DNA of 46,099 nt from Olsenella_L kribbiana. GTDB taxonomy: Bacteria; Actinomycetota; Coriobacteriia; Coriobacteriales; Atopobiaceae. Position 1 is the first letter of the stretch; each line of letters starts with the position of its first letter. Both the position numbers and the translations under genes were made by a program. The DNA lies in assembly GCF_036408795.1 (NCBI RefSeq), contig NZ_JAZGJP010000015.1, positions 1-46,099 of the forward strand, in the 5' to 3' direction. Positions 8,901 through 17,189 of the stretch are shown here, piece by piece. The notes beneath the pieces are model-generated. The model had not been told where the DNA came from. It did no database searches and saw nothing but the letters and a program-made list of their open reading frames with translations.

Positions 8901-9210
8901 GACGCGGTATGAGGACTACTCGATTGATGAGAGGCACTTTCACTGGCAGAGCCAGAACAAGACGACACCCGAGTCGGAGACGGGCCAGCGCTACCAGACG
9001 GGCTGGGACGCGAAAGACAGGGTCCCGGCGAAGATCGCGCTCTTCGTGCGCGAGGAGAAGGCTGACCAGTACGGAACCGAACCCTATACGTTCCTCGGCT
9101 TCGTGCACTGTGCGGATGCTTCGGGCTCCCGTCCCATGAACATTATCTGGAAGCTCGAGGCGCCGATACCGGCGCGCTTCATCCAGAAGACAGCACGCCT
9201 TGCCGGATAG
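5998..9210 (+). CDS. PLD-nuclease/SF2 helicase with DUF3427-type C-terminus
   Basis: 1070-residue cytoplasmic DNA enzyme. Order: N-terminal helical part (1-135); phospholipase-D-like domain (about 136-300) with the HxK signature in LHAKAYVF (His229, Lys231) and GSSN (247-250); SF2 DEAD/DEAH helicase with Walker A AATGTGKT (355-362), DEIHH (451-455), TATPER (477-482) and motif VI QQLGRGLR (657-664); then a long C-terminal region like DUF3427. Only one HxK motif is present, so the nuclease would act as a dimer, as known for single-motif PLD enzymes. Proteins of this build are linked by family knowledge to DNA repair and to phage-defence loci; here it stands alone between terminators. Start ATG has GGAGGGG five bases upstream. 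Confidence 0.88.
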   Translation: MLERGLYEKTIGTDLRRELDAEDDKLVSQTGRLDHADAARVLAAYAEEAVKQALDSIEGDDAPVRQARLVNSLIDNLASQLKDSDSRLSDLIEGERVDLSRTKPEQLLSLVPRQNASVAEQKKGLVRPLTSVAQTSLFTGAAHEPQLFSELRREIASADEILMLVSFVKWSGLRLLMDALQEFADRGGRIRVITTTYMGATDPKAVSALAALPGASVRVSYDTKRTRLHAKAYVFRRKTGYTTAYVGSSNLTNPAMTSGLEWNLKISRADEADALDKIDGTFDAYWASPDFEPYTAADSKRLASAIAHEHGGDAEGLTSAAYAFDIRPYPYQQKILDALEAERTVGGHWKNLVVAATGTGKTVIAAFDYRRFCEREGQRVHLLFVAHRQEILEQARSCFRGILHDQNFGSLLVGNHHPESYAHLFASVQSFQSQRLWEKVSADYFDCIVVDEIHHGAADSYQAIFNALRPKVLLGLTATPERMDGQSILSYFDNRIAAEISLADAIERKLLCPFTYFGVSDPSDLSGLTWKRGGYETSELEQVYVFNEKIAERRCSLILEALSRYVTDVSRMHALGFCVSKAHARFMAERFQEAGIPAVAVTADMDEDGREKARTDLANGTIKIVFAVDIYNEGVDIPEIDTVLFLRPTESLTIFMQQLGRGLRLAPGKECLTVLDFIGQQNRRYDFAPKLRALLASPTHALRREVEEGFPEAPKGCYIRLERVAQEYVLKNLAVAQGTRSRLVSALATFEEDAGQKLTLGSFLAFHHLDIRAVYKVAPFERLLVEAGLEPEFEEPDEAGLTKAFPRLCTIDSRRWIRFLLSCLDNADKLIWDELTSEQQRMLDMFQITLWPDSFRREAHMKVKEGSPEFDNALECLRELASEPHMARDVRRILAYRLDHIDFIDEKLSWGFPCPLDLHCQYSRDQIFLALGRKDPQNMRQGVAYLRDCHVDVLLNTLQKSDKEFSPETRYEDYSIDERHFHWQSQNKTTPESETGQRYQTGWDAKDRVPAKIALFVREEKADQYGTEPYTFLGFVHCADASGSRPMNIIWKLEAPIPARFIQKTARLAG

Positions 9211-9251
9211 CTCTGCCTGCTTTCTTCATGCAGCCACACCTTGGCACAGAA

Positions 9252-9264
9252 GGGAATCGTTCCC
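9252..9264. promoter_or_regulatory. Palindrome upstream of the HAD pair
   Basis: GGGAATCGTTCCC is a perfect dyad about 60 bp before the first HAD start codon. It may be an operator; no promoter elements with good spacing were found around it. Confidence 0.3.
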
Positions 9265-9323
9265 ACCTGCCATACTGGTTGGGAAAGCAGATGGTAGGGC
9301 TTTCAGTCCGGAAGGCGGAATTC

Positions 9324-10166
9324 ATGATCAAGCTTGTGCTGACGGATATGGACAACACGCTCATCCCCTGGGGACAGAAGAAGGCGTCTCCTCGGGCAAT
9401 GGAAGGCATCCGCGAGATGGAAGAGGAGGACATCCGCTTCGCTCCGGCATCGGGCCGCGACTTCGAGGAGCTCAAGACCTTCTTTGCAGACGATCTCTCG
9501 GTCCTCTCATCTGCCATCACGGCAAACGGTCTCGTGATCAGCCTCGACGGCAAGGTGATCCAGAAGGCAGAGATTGCCCCAGAGCTGCTCTACCGCCTCG
9601 ATGAGGCACTTGCTCCCTTTGCCGATGAGGCAGCCCTCATCCTCTACGACAAGAAGGCCCATGCCTATGCACGGCGCCCGGACCCCGGCGAGATCGAGAT
9701 CATCAAGACGGCCTTCCCTGAAGGCATTAGCTTCGTCTCTACGTGGCCTGACATCGAGTTCTCGAAGCTCGGCATCGCAATGGAGACCGATGCCGCGCGC
9801 CGCGACGAGATCTGCGACGCCGTCTCGCCCCAGATTCCCGAGCTCGACTTCGTGAAGCCGCTTCCGAACTGGGTCGACGTCGTGCCTCACGGCGTCAACA
9901 AGGCGACCGCTATCAAGGTGCTTGCCGATGCCCTCCACATCACGATGGACGAGATCTGCGCCTTCGGCGACTCCGAGAACGATATCGAGATGCTTGAGGC
10001 AGTAGGCTACCCGGTTGCCGTCGCGAACGCGTCTCCTGCTGCCAAGGCGGCAGCCCGCTACTTCATCCCGGCGGCCTCTGAGGACTCTGTCGGCACGGCA
10101 TTCCTGCAGATTGCAGAGGCGGCACGCATAGGCGTCCTTCCCGACTTCCTGCAGGAGACCCGATGA
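9324..10166 (+). CDS. Cof-type HAD-IIB phosphatase
   Basis: 280 residues from ATG 9324, chosen because GAAGGCGG lies just upstream and the catalytic motif then falls at the normal place near the N-terminus. Motif I is LTDMDNTLI (nucleophile Asp followed by the second Asp two residues later), a Lys is in motif III, and motif IV reads FGDSENDIEML. The C2 cap lies in the middle. Members dephosphorylate sugar phosphates or nucleotides. The stop codon overlaps the start of the next HAD gene (ATGA), so the pair is translationally coupled. The specific substrate is unknown. Confidence 0.9.
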   Translation: MIKLVLTDMDNTLIPWGQKKASPRAMEGIREMEEEDIRFAPASGRDFEELKTFFADDLSVLSSAITANGLVISLDGKVIQKAEIAPELLYRLDEALAPFADEAALILYDKKAHAYARRPDPGEIEIIKTAFPEGISFVSTWPDIEFSKLGIAMETDAARRDEICDAVSPQIPELDFVKPLPNWVDVVPHGVNKATAIKVLADALHITMDEICAFGDSENDIEMLEAVGYPVAVANASPAAKAAARYFIPAASEDSVGTAFLQIAEAARIGVLPDFLQETR

Positions 10167-11071
10167 TCAAGCTCGTCGTCACCGATATCGACGATACGCT
10201 CGTCTGCCGCGAGAGGCGGGTCATAACAAAGCGGGGACAGGCAGCGATGCATGCCCTGATGGGTGCAGGAATTGTTGTCGGTCCTGCGACAGGACGCGAC
10301 ATCTACCGTGTCGGCTACAGCTTCCGCTTCGACCATGCGCTCTATAGCACGGCGGTCGTGGCAAATGGCATGAAGGTCTACTACCAGGGAGAGAAGGTCC
10401 TGGAGCGCGAGCTTCCCGAAGAGGGCCTCGCGAAGGTGGCCAAGCTCTGCACGACCGATGAACGGGCGGGGCTTCTGCTCTTCGACGATACCGGCAGGAT
10501 CTGGATTGCCGGCACGACCTTGGACGATGCGATAGAGCATGACCTCAGGCATCTGCCGACGGCAGACGGCGTCTCGGAGGAGCTGCCGGAGGGCCGGCGT
10601 GCCGTGAAGGCGAACTGCCACTTCGATGGCAGGACCGAAGACCTCCTTGCTTTCATGCATGAGCTTGCCCGGGCATGTCCGGAGCTCGACTTCACCTGTC
10701 CGGTCGGCGGCATCATCGATATCACGACGCATGGCTGGGACAAGGGTGAGGCAACGCTCTGGCTTGCAGACCAGCTCGGCATCAGCCACGACGAGATCTG
10801 CGCCTTCGGCGATGCCGGAAACGACGAGCCCCTGATCGACAAGATCCCGAACTCGGTTGCTGTCGCCAATGGCTTCGAGGACATCATAGCCAAGGCCCGC
10901 TGGCACATAGGCACCTCGTTCGACGACGCGGTGAGCGCTGCCTTCGAGGACATAGCAGCGGCTGCGAAGACCGGCTCCATGCCTGCTTTCATGGATCCTG
11001 CGACCGATGCACGCTACCGCGAGCTTGCGGAGAGCCTGACATTTGCAATGCCGAAAGGCATCGATTCCTAG
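10163..11071 (+). CDS. Cof-type HAD-IIB phosphatase, second copy
   Basis: 302 residues. Motif I VTDIDDTLV at the N-terminus and motif IV AFGDAGNDEPL show a Cof/YbjI-type HAD hydrolase. It is clearly paralogous to the preceding gene (same first residues MIKLV and same layout), which suggests a tandem duplication followed by divergence. ATG overlaps the upstream stop by four bases. Its stop codon shares CTAG with the stop of uridine kinase on the other strand, so the two genes end against each other with no spacer. Confidence 0.9.
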   Translation: MIKLVVTDIDDTLVCRERRVITKRGQAAMHALMGAGIVVGPATGRDIYRVGYSFRFDHALYSTAVVANGMKVYYQGEKVLERELPEEGLAKVAKLCTTDERAGLLLFDDTGRIWIAGTTLDDAIEHDLRHLPTADGVSEELPEGRRAVKANCHFDGRTEDLLAFMHELARACPELDFTCPVGGIIDITTHGWDKGEATLWLADQLGISHDEICAFGDAGNDEPLIDKIPNSVAVANGFEDIIAKARWHIGTSFDDAVSAAFEDIAAAAKTGSMPAFMDPATDARYRELAESLTFAMPKGIDS

Positions 11072-11697
11072 GAGTGGGCCGTTCCGTCGAGATGCGCCCT
11101 GATCTGGTTCACGAGCATCTCGAGCGCGACCTGGTTCTCGCCGCCGACGGGGATGATAATGTCAGCATATTTCTTCGAGGGCTCGACGAAGGCCTCATGC
11201 ATCGGCTTCACGGTCGTGAGGTACTGGTCGATGACGGAGGAGAGGCTGCGTCCGCGCTCCTCCACATCGCGCAGGATGCGGCGCAAGATTCTGACGTCGG
11301 CGTCCGTATCGACATAGACCTTGATGTCCATAAGGTCGCGCAGGGCCGGGTCGCAGAAGATGAGGATGCCCTCGACGACGATGACGCGGGAAGGCGTGAC
11401 CGTTACGGTCTCGCTCGAGCGGTCATGCTTTGCGAAGTCATAGACCGGCTCCTCGATTGCATGTCCTGCCTTGAGCTCCCTGAGCTGTGCAATCAGGAGC
11501 TCGTTCTCGAAGGCATCAGGATGGTCGTAGTTGAGCTTTGTGCGCTCCTCGAAGGGCATATCGTGATGGGCACGGTAGTAGGAGTCCTGGGAGATGACCG
11601 TGACCTCGTCGCCGAAGCGCTCGGCGATGGAGTTCGTGATCGTCGTCTTGCCCGAACCTGTGCCGCCTGCCACGCCGATAACGGTGATGTCTGCCAT
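11068..11697 (-). CDS. udk: Uridine kinase
   Basis: 209 residues, the standard length. Phosphorylates uridine and cytidine to UMP and CMP in pyrimidine salvage. P-loop GGTGSGKTT near the N-terminus, followed by ISQDSYY (substrate-binding), NYDHPDAFE, the EPVYDFAKHDR segment and VVEGILIF, all signature stretches of bacterial Udk. I chose the ATG at 11697 with GAGGG upstream; in-frame codons further up are possible but extend beyond the family N-terminus. It lies downstream of pepF on the same strand with a hairpin between them. Confidence 0.95.
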   Translation of the reverse strand: MADITVIGVAGGTGSGKTTITNSIAERFGDEVTVISQDSYYRAHHDMPFEERTKLNYDHPDAFENELLIAQLRELKAGHAIEEPVYDFAKHDRSSETVTVTPSRVIVVEGILIFCDPALRDLMDIKVYVDTDADVRILRRILRDVEERGRSLSSVIDQYLTTVKPMHEAFVEPSKKYADIIIPVGGENQVALEMLVNQIRAHLDGTAHS

Positions 11698-11770
11698 ATG
11701 TGCCCTCAGCCCCTTCATGTTCTCTGCATTCCGGTCCATGATAGCCGACCTCGAGGATGCAGAACAGAAT

Positions 11771-11796
11771 AGGCCAGGAGGCGGTGCTCCTGGCCT
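11771..11796 (-). terminator. Terminator between pepF and udk
   Basis: Perfect 10-bp stem AGGCCAGGAG/CTCCTGGCCT. On the minus strand, downstream of pepF, it is followed by ATTCTGTTCT. Confidence 0.55.
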
Positions 11797-11822
11797 GATT
11801 CGTGCCTGCGGATGCTGATGGG

Positions 11823-13640
11823 CTACAGAAGCTTCGAGAGCTCGTCCACGAGCTTCGAGAACTCCTCGAGCGCCGCATCGACGGCCTCGCCTGATGCCAT
11901 GTCCACGCCGGCACCGCGCAGAAGCTCGATCGGGCTCTTCGAGCAGCCGCCGGAGAGGAAGGCAAGATAGTCGTCTACGGCAGGCTGGCCCTCTGTGAGG
12001 ATGCGGTTCGAGATTGCGACAGCGGCTGCGAAGCTCGTCGCATAGACATAGACGTAGAAGTCGTAGTAGAAGTGCGGGATGCGTGCCCACTCGAGGGCGA
12101 TCTCGTCGTCGGTCTCGATGGCAGGGCCGTAGTAGAGGTCGTTGAGGGCACGGTAGCGGCGGCTCAGGTCGTCGGCGCCCATGCCGGTGCCCTTGGCGCA
12201 GGCGGCATTTGCGTCGCGCTCGAACTCGGCGAAGAGCGTCTGGCGGAAGAGCGTGCCACGGAACTTCTCGAGGTACTCATTCAGGAGATAGGCACGCTCG
12301 TGCGGATCTGTCTCATGCTCGAGGAGGTAGTGGATGAGGAGGCACTCGTTCGTCGTCGAGGCGACCTCTGCCACGAACATCGCGTACTCTGCATAGCGGG
12401 CAGGCTGCGTGTGGTTCGAGAGCCAGGTCTGCATCGAGTGGCCCATCTCATGGCAGAGGGTCGAGACCTCGTCGAGCGTGCCTTGGTAGTTGAGAAGGAT
12501 CAAGGGCGTCATGCCATGACCGTCTGCCGAATAGGCGCCGCTCATCTTGCCCGGCGTCTCGAAGACATCGATCCAGCGGGAGGCCACGCCCTTCTTCACG
12601 GTCGAGACGTAGTCGTCTCCCAGAGGGGCGAGCGCCTTGTACATGAGGTCGCAGGCCTCCTCGAACGTGTAGCGGCGCTCTGGCGCCTCGACGATGGGCA
12701 CATAGACATCCCAGTAGCGCAGGTGGTCGACGCCGAGGACGCGCTTCCTGAGCTCCATGTAGCGGTGCATCGGCTCGGTATGGGCATGGACAGAGTCGAT
12801 GAGGGAGTTGTAGACAGATACCGGCACCTCGGTCGGGACAAGCGATGCCTCGAGCGAGCTTTCGTAGTGGCGGGCATCGGCGAAGAACTTGAGCTGGCGC
12901 ATCTGCGCAGCAAGCGTGGCGGCAGCCGTGTTCTTGACCTTTGCGTACGCACCATAGACGCTGTGGTAGCCGCTCTCGCGAAGCGTCCTGTCAGGAGAGG
13001 TCAGGATCAAGGCCGAGTACGTGCCATGCGTGACAGGATGTGCCTTGCCCTGTGCGTCCACGGCATCCGGGAACTTCATGTCTGCGTCGTTCATCATCGT
13101 GAAGATCTGGCCCGGCTGCGTTGCAAGCACGCCTGCCTGTGCAAGGAGCTGCTCCTCCTTCGGGCTCAGCGTATGGGCCTTGAGTGCACGCATGCGGTCG
13201 AGGGCGAGCTTGTAGAGGGAAAGGCCCGGCGTGCTCTCATACCATGCGGCAAGGTCGGAATCGGAAAGCGCAAGGAGTGCTGGCTGGAACCAGGCACGGG
13301 CGGCATCGATAGCGGACTCGAGCGTGACGACCTGAGAGACCGTGTCCTGCCAGCGGCTCACGCGGGTATCCTCGTCGGCCTTCCTGCCGGCATAGTTCCA
13401 GACGCGCTGGAACTGCATCGTCGCCTCGTCGTCGAACTTGAGATAGGCAAGAAGGTCCTCGCCGGACTTGAAGGCCTTGTCCTCCCAGGAGGCGTAGGCA
13501 TGAGGCAGCTCCTGCGCTTCGACGAGTGCCTTTCTGAAGGCATCCTCATCTGCGAAGAGCGATGTCAGGTCCCAGGTATACTTCTCGGGCACCTCCGCGC
13601 GGGAGGCATAGGAATCGGTGAAGGAATCTGCAGTGGCCAT
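11823..13640 (-). CDS. pepF: Oligoendopeptidase F (M3B metallopeptidase)
   Basis: 605 residues, the family norm. Cytoplasmic zinc endopeptidase cleaving peptides of about 7-17 residues. The HExxH motif reads HEMGH at residues 397-401 in STLCHEMGHSMQTW, with the downstream Glu in the EVASTTNE stretch as third zinc ligand. The start ATG at 13640 has GGGGAGATT directly upstream; an earlier in-frame ATG would add 56 residues of non-family sequence across the divergent promoter. Transcribed away from the oxidoreductase gene across a 146-bp shared upstream region. Confidence 0.95.
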   Translation of the reverse strand: MATADSFTDSYASRAEVPEKYTWDLTSLFADEDAFRKALVEAQELPHAYASWEDKAFKSGEDLLAYLKFDDEATMQFQRVWNYAGRKADEDTRVSRWQDTVSQVVTLESAIDAARAWFQPALLALSDSDLAAWYESTPGLSLYKLALDRMRALKAHTLSPKEEQLLAQAGVLATQPGQIFTMMNDADMKFPDAVDAQGKAHPVTHGTYSALILTSPDRTLRESGYHSVYGAYAKVKNTAAATLAAQMRQLKFFADARHYESSLEASLVPTEVPVSVYNSLIDSVHAHTEPMHRYMELRKRVLGVDHLRYWDVYVPIVEAPERRYTFEEACDLMYKALAPLGDDYVSTVKKGVASRWIDVFETPGKMSGAYSADGHGMTPLILLNYQGTLDEVSTLCHEMGHSMQTWLSNHTQPARYAEYAMFVAEVASTTNECLLIHYLLEHETDPHERAYLLNEYLEKFRGTLFRQTLFAEFERDANAACAKGTGMGADDLSRRYRALNDLYYGPAIETDDEIALEWARIPHFYYDFYVYVYATSFAAAVAISNRILTEGQPAVDDYLAFLSGGCSKSPIELLRGAGVDMASGEAVDAALEEFSKLVDELSKLL

Positions 13641-13786
13641 AATCTCCCCATTTCCAGTGCTGCATCTTTCATAACAGTTGCAAGTATGGCACAAATGGGA
13701 AGAGCGCATCTTGGCCCAAGAATCCTTATCAGGAAGAACAAGCTCGGGTATGCTTCTGGCAGTGCACACGGCGTCAGGAGGATCGG

Positions 13787-14845
13787 ATGGATAAGGTACG
13801 GATTGCAACTATCGGCAGGTCTGCCATCACGGAGCGCTTCCTTGATGCGCTCGGCCAGGTGCCGGAAGCAGAGTACGTAGCAGCCTATTCCAGGAAGGAA
13901 GAGGATGCCCGCGCCTTTGCAGAGGCGCATGGCGTGCAGCTCGCATTCTCGTCTCTCGAGGAGCTTGCTGCAAGCGACAAGGTGGATGCCATCTATATCG
14001 GCTCGCCGAACGCGCTTCATGCGGAGCAGGCAAAGACGCTTCTTGCTGGCGGCAAGCACGTGCTCGTCGAGAAGTCGTTTGCTGCAAACAGGAAGCTCGC
14101 CGAAGAGGTCTTCGGACTTGCCCATGAGCAGGGCCTTGTCGCTCTCGAAGCAGCACGGAACACGTTCGGCCCTGGTGCAGCCTACCTCAAGAACGCTGCG
14201 GAAAAGACCGGCAAGGCGCGCCTTGCGACCTTCCGTTTCTCGAAGGTGACGTCGCGCATCAAGAAGCTCGTAGCGGGCGAGCATGTGAACATCTTCGATC
14301 CGCACATGGCAGCAGGTGCCCTCATGGACATCGGCGTCTACTGCGTCGAGTCTGCGCTCCAGGTCTTCGGTGCCCCTGAGTCCGTCAAGGCCTCTGCCGT
14401 GACACATCAAGTGGAGGGGCGGAGCGCCGACGATCCCTATACGACGATCGACCTTGCGGGAGAGGCCATCCTTTCCTATCCGGGCTTCCTCGTGAATCTC
14501 TCATACGGCAAGGTGTCGAATGACTATCTCGCCTCCCAGATCGAGGGCTCTGCCGGCACGCTCTTCTGGAAAGAGACATCCTGCCCCAGAACCTTCACGT
14601 TCACGCCCTATGTGGACAAGGGCATGGTGTACGGAACGATTGGCGGGGAAGGGGCAGAGACCACCTCTGTCGATATGCCGGAAAACGACATGCAGTTCGA
14701 GCTTGCCTCCTTCGTCCATGCAATCCAGGGCGACTCGGAAGCTCTTGCCGAAGCAGCAGAGCACGAGAAGCTCACGCTTGCCTCGCTTGCCGTGATGGAC
14801 GACATCAGACGTCAGTGCGGCATCATCTTCCCTGAGGACAGGTAG
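13787..14845 (+). CDS. Gfo/Idh/MocA-family oxidoreductase
   Basis: 352 residues. N-terminal Rossmann fold (IATIGRSAITERF at about 5-17; the usual GxGxxG glycines are partly replaced), then the conserved HVLVEKSFAAN (EKP-like lysine motif with Ser for Pro), followed by the C-terminal alpha/beta domain with NIFDPHMAAGALMDIGVYCVE. The family reduces or oxidises sugars and related compounds with NAD(P). AGGAGG lies four bases before the ATG. The lysoplasmalogenase gene starts 7 bp after its stop, so the two form an operon. Substrate not determinable. Confidence 0.9.
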   Translation: MDKVRIATIGRSAITERFLDALGQVPEAEYVAAYSRKEEDARAFAEAHGVQLAFSSLEELAASDKVDAIYIGSPNALHAEQAKTLLAGGKHVLVEKSFAANRKLAEEVFGLAHEQGLVALEAARNTFGPGAAYLKNAAEKTGKARLATFRFSKVTSRIKKLVAGEHVNIFDPHMAAGALMDIGVYCVESALQVFGAPESVKASAVTHQVEGRSADDPYTTIDLAGEAILSYPGFLVNLSYGKVSNDYLASQIEGSAGTLFWKETSCPRTFTFTPYVDKGMVYGTIGGEGAETTSVDMPENDMQFELASFVHAIQGDSEALAEAAEHEKLTLASLAVMDDIRRQCGIIFPEDR

Positions 14846-14852
14846 GAATGCC

Positions 14853-15557
14853 ATGCCAGAGCTCATCGCTCCGTCGCTCATCGCTGCAGGTGCCATCCTG
14901 CAAGGCGTCTTCATATGCAAGGATGCCCAGGGCCGCTACGTTGCCGCGGCGGTCCTGAAGGCGCTTGCTTCGGCTGCCTTCGTTGCACTCGGTCTGGTGG
15001 GCGCCTTCGTGCCGCCGAGGATTCCGGCTTCGCTTCTGGTCTGCCTTGGCCTTCTTCTTGGCATGGTCGGAGATATCCTCCATGCCCTGCGCTTCATCCA
15101 GAAGAAAGATGCGGACGTGCGGGCGGTCAAGGTACGGGAGAAGAAGCTCTTCACGATTGGCGCCCTCTTCTTTGCGGCAGGGCACTTCTGCTACATCAGC
15201 TATCTGCTCTCGCTTGTGAGACACCCCGTGCCGGCGCTCGTCGTGACGGCAGCAGTCCTGGCCATCATCTTCTGGCGGCTCTCGAAGTCCGTGCATGAGC
15301 GCAGCCTCTTTGCCTTGGCAGGTGCTGCCTATATCGCGGTCGTCGGCCTTACAGCAGGGTTTGCGGCTGCCGCCTGCCTCAGCATGCCTTCTCTTCAGCA
15401 GACGCTCTTTGCTGCCGGCGGCATCTCGTTTCTTGTGTCAGACACGCTGCTTGTGCTGAACTCGTTCGGCGAGAGGCATACGCAGGTGCGGCGAACCTGG
15501 AGCCTTGTCCTCTACTATGCAGCACAGACCCTGATTGCGCTTTCGATCTGGCCTTAG
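14853..15557 (+). CDS. Lysoplasmalogenase-like membrane protein (YhhN family)
   Basis: 234 residues with about eight hydrophobic spans. The two conserved acidic motifs of the YhhN/TMEM86 family are visible: LGMVGDILHAL and FLVSDTLLVLNSF. Family members hydrolyse the vinyl-ether bond of lysoplasmalogens. Plasmalogens occur in anaerobes including some actinobacteria, which fits a strict anaerobe and the phospholipid gene plsY next door, but the activity is inferred from family. The stop codon overlaps the plsY stop on the opposite strand (TTAG). Confidence 0.82.
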   Translation: MPELIAPSLIAAGAILQGVFICKDAQGRYVAAAVLKALASAAFVALGLVGAFVPPRIPASLLVCLGLLLGMVGDILHALRFIQKKDADVRAVKVREKKLFTIGALFFAAGHFCYISYLLSLVRHPVPALVVTAAVLAIIFWRLSKSVHERSLFALAGAAYIAVVGLTAGFAAAACLSMPSLQQTLFAAGGISFLVSDTLLVLNSFGERHTQVRRTWSLVLYYAAQTLIALSIWP

Positions 15558-16183
15558 GACTTCTTGAGGTGCAGGAGCTCGAGCGTCTTGTCGGCTATCG
15601 ATGCATGGGGCGTCGAGCCATCCTTGATGTGGAGAGCTGCGGGAAGATGCGCCTTGAACATGAGAAGGACGAGGAGCGCTGCCGGCACGAGTGCCCAGGC
15701 GCCGGCACCTGCGATCGCAATCCAGACGAAGAAGATCGAGGGAATCAGAAGCGCGCCGAGGCAGAGATAGCCCAGAGCGACGACGCCTACGGCAAAGCCT
15801 GCGATAGAGGAGAGGATGCCTGCAAGAGGCGAGGCGAGGATGATCGTGGAGCAGGTCGTCGTGACGCCCTTGCCGCCCTGGAAATGATGCCAGATCGGGA
15901 AGTTGTGCCCCGCTGTGGCGCCAAGCCCTGCCCAGAGCGTGACGGCAAGCGTATGCCCTAGAAGCGCCCAGGAGATGAGGACTGCGGCAAGCGTCTTCAG
16001 GATGTCGCCTGAAAGGACGGCAAGCGCTGCCTTCGTGCCGAGCACATGCCCGACGTTTGCCATCCCCGGGTTTCCATCGCCGATGGAAAAGACGCTCTTG
16101 TGCGTAATTGCGCGGCAGACGACATCTGCCGTCAGAAAGCAGCCGAAGGCATAGCCGATCGGAAACGCAAGAAGACACTCCAT
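15554..16183 (-). CDS. plsY: Glycerol-3-phosphate acyltransferase PlsY-like
   Basis: 209 residues with five or more transmembrane spans. Transfers the acyl group from acyl-phosphate to glycerol-3-phosphate, the first step of phospholipid synthesis. Signature stretches are present: SIGDGNPGMANVGHVLG (motif 1) and GHNFPIWHHFQGGKGVTTT (motif 2, phosphate-binding). Start ATG 16183 has GAGG upstream; an earlier ATG at 16249 would add 22 charged residues before the first membrane span. Many genomes have a canonical PlsY; this one is somewhat divergent at the C-terminus, so it could be a paralogue. Confidence 0.85.
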   Translation of the reverse strand: MECLLAFPIGYAFGCFLTADVVCRAITHKSVFSIGDGNPGMANVGHVLGTKAALAVLSGDILKTLAAVLISWALLGHTLAVTLWAGLGATAGHNFPIWHHFQGGKGVTTTCSTIILASPLAGILSSIAGFAVGVVALGYLCLGALLIPSIFFVWIAIAGAGAWALVPAALLVLLMFKAHLPAALHIKDGSTPHASIADKTLELLHLKKS

Positions 16184-16265
16184 AGCGGCCTCGATTCCAT
16201 TGCATGCATCCTTCTTTCTACCCACTGAAAGCTCAATGAAGCGGAGCAATGCACATGCATGATGC

Positions 16266-17087
16266 TCAGAGCTTCACACGGATGACCTTGAGCCTGCCTT
16301 GGCGGTCGCATACCTGCATGGAAATCCTTGTATAGAGGCCGATCTTGCCTTTCAAGAGCCTGCGAGCGTCGCCGAAGAAGTGCTCACGGGCAATCAGGGT
16401 GACGCCTGCCTTCTCGGCGAAGGCAGCGGCATCGTCGACTGCAAAATGCATCGCTGCAGAAGCATTTCCGGTCTTCTCCACATACCGCTCTGCATAGCGG
16501 AGGCCGCGGGAGTCCACGGCGTCGAAGATGAGCTCGGCGCCGGGGAAGATGCGCCTGAGATCCTGCATGAGCGAGACAATCCTCTCCTCAATGAAATACG
16601 GGAAGACGCCTGCGGCGTAGATGAGAATGGGCTTGTCGTGTGGCACGGCATCCGTCCAGGCAAGGTCGAAGAGGTCGTGGGCGATGAGGTGCTCATCCGG
16701 ATCCTCGCCGAGGACCTGGCGGCGGTAAGCAATCACATCAGGCAGATCGAGCTCAAAGAAGACAGAACCCCTGCCATCTATCCGTGAGCTTGCCGCATCG
16801 AGCCCGCAGCCAAGGACGATGAGGGTCGAGAGGCCGTGCGCTGCGATGAAGTCCTCTGCCATCGCGTCCATCACATGGGCACGGACGGCAGAAGAGAGCA
16901 GATTGAACTAGGAAGTCTAGGAAGTCGTGCCGACAAGAGCACGTCCTGCCAGCGCCGGCTCGAGTGCGAGCGCGCGCTGGTCAAAGAGAAGCTCAGGGAA
17001 TCTCTTCGAAGCTTCTATCCTCGCCCAGAGCGGGATGAAGAGAGTATCTGGAACGCCTTCGAATCGCTGGTCCATAAGGGCCTCCAT
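16266..17087 (-). pseudogene. SAM-dependent methyltransferase (PPM1/Tcmp-like) with two in-frame TAG codons
   Basis: Read from ATG 17087, the first 56 codons (FEGVPDTLFIPLWARIEASK and RFPELLFDQRALALEP) are the typical N-terminal domain of the leucine-carboxyl-methyltransferase-like family. TAG stops follow at 16917-16919 and 16908-16910. The same frame then continues with FNLLSSAVRAHVMDAM, the SAM-binding loop LIVLGCGLDAASSR, and the rest of the enzyme to 16266; total length 274 codons, as expected. The two stops lie in a tandem 9-bp duplication (CTAGGAAGT twice, 16908-16925, plus strand). The catalytic part could still be translated from an internal ATG at 16874. Likely a recent pseudogene; amber readthrough is an alternative. 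Confidence 0.75.
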
Positions 17088-17189
17088 CCTGCTGCGGCTG
17101 ATGCTGAGATGATTCTAGATCAGCACAGGATAGATGTTAGTGTGCAATAACTTAATGGACAGATGAGTCGGCTGGTGGCACCGCTATGG

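Noticed and set aside
12072..13880. 602-codon plus-strand frame
   Set aside because: Antisense of oligoendopeptidase F, whose HEMGH motif and length are clear.
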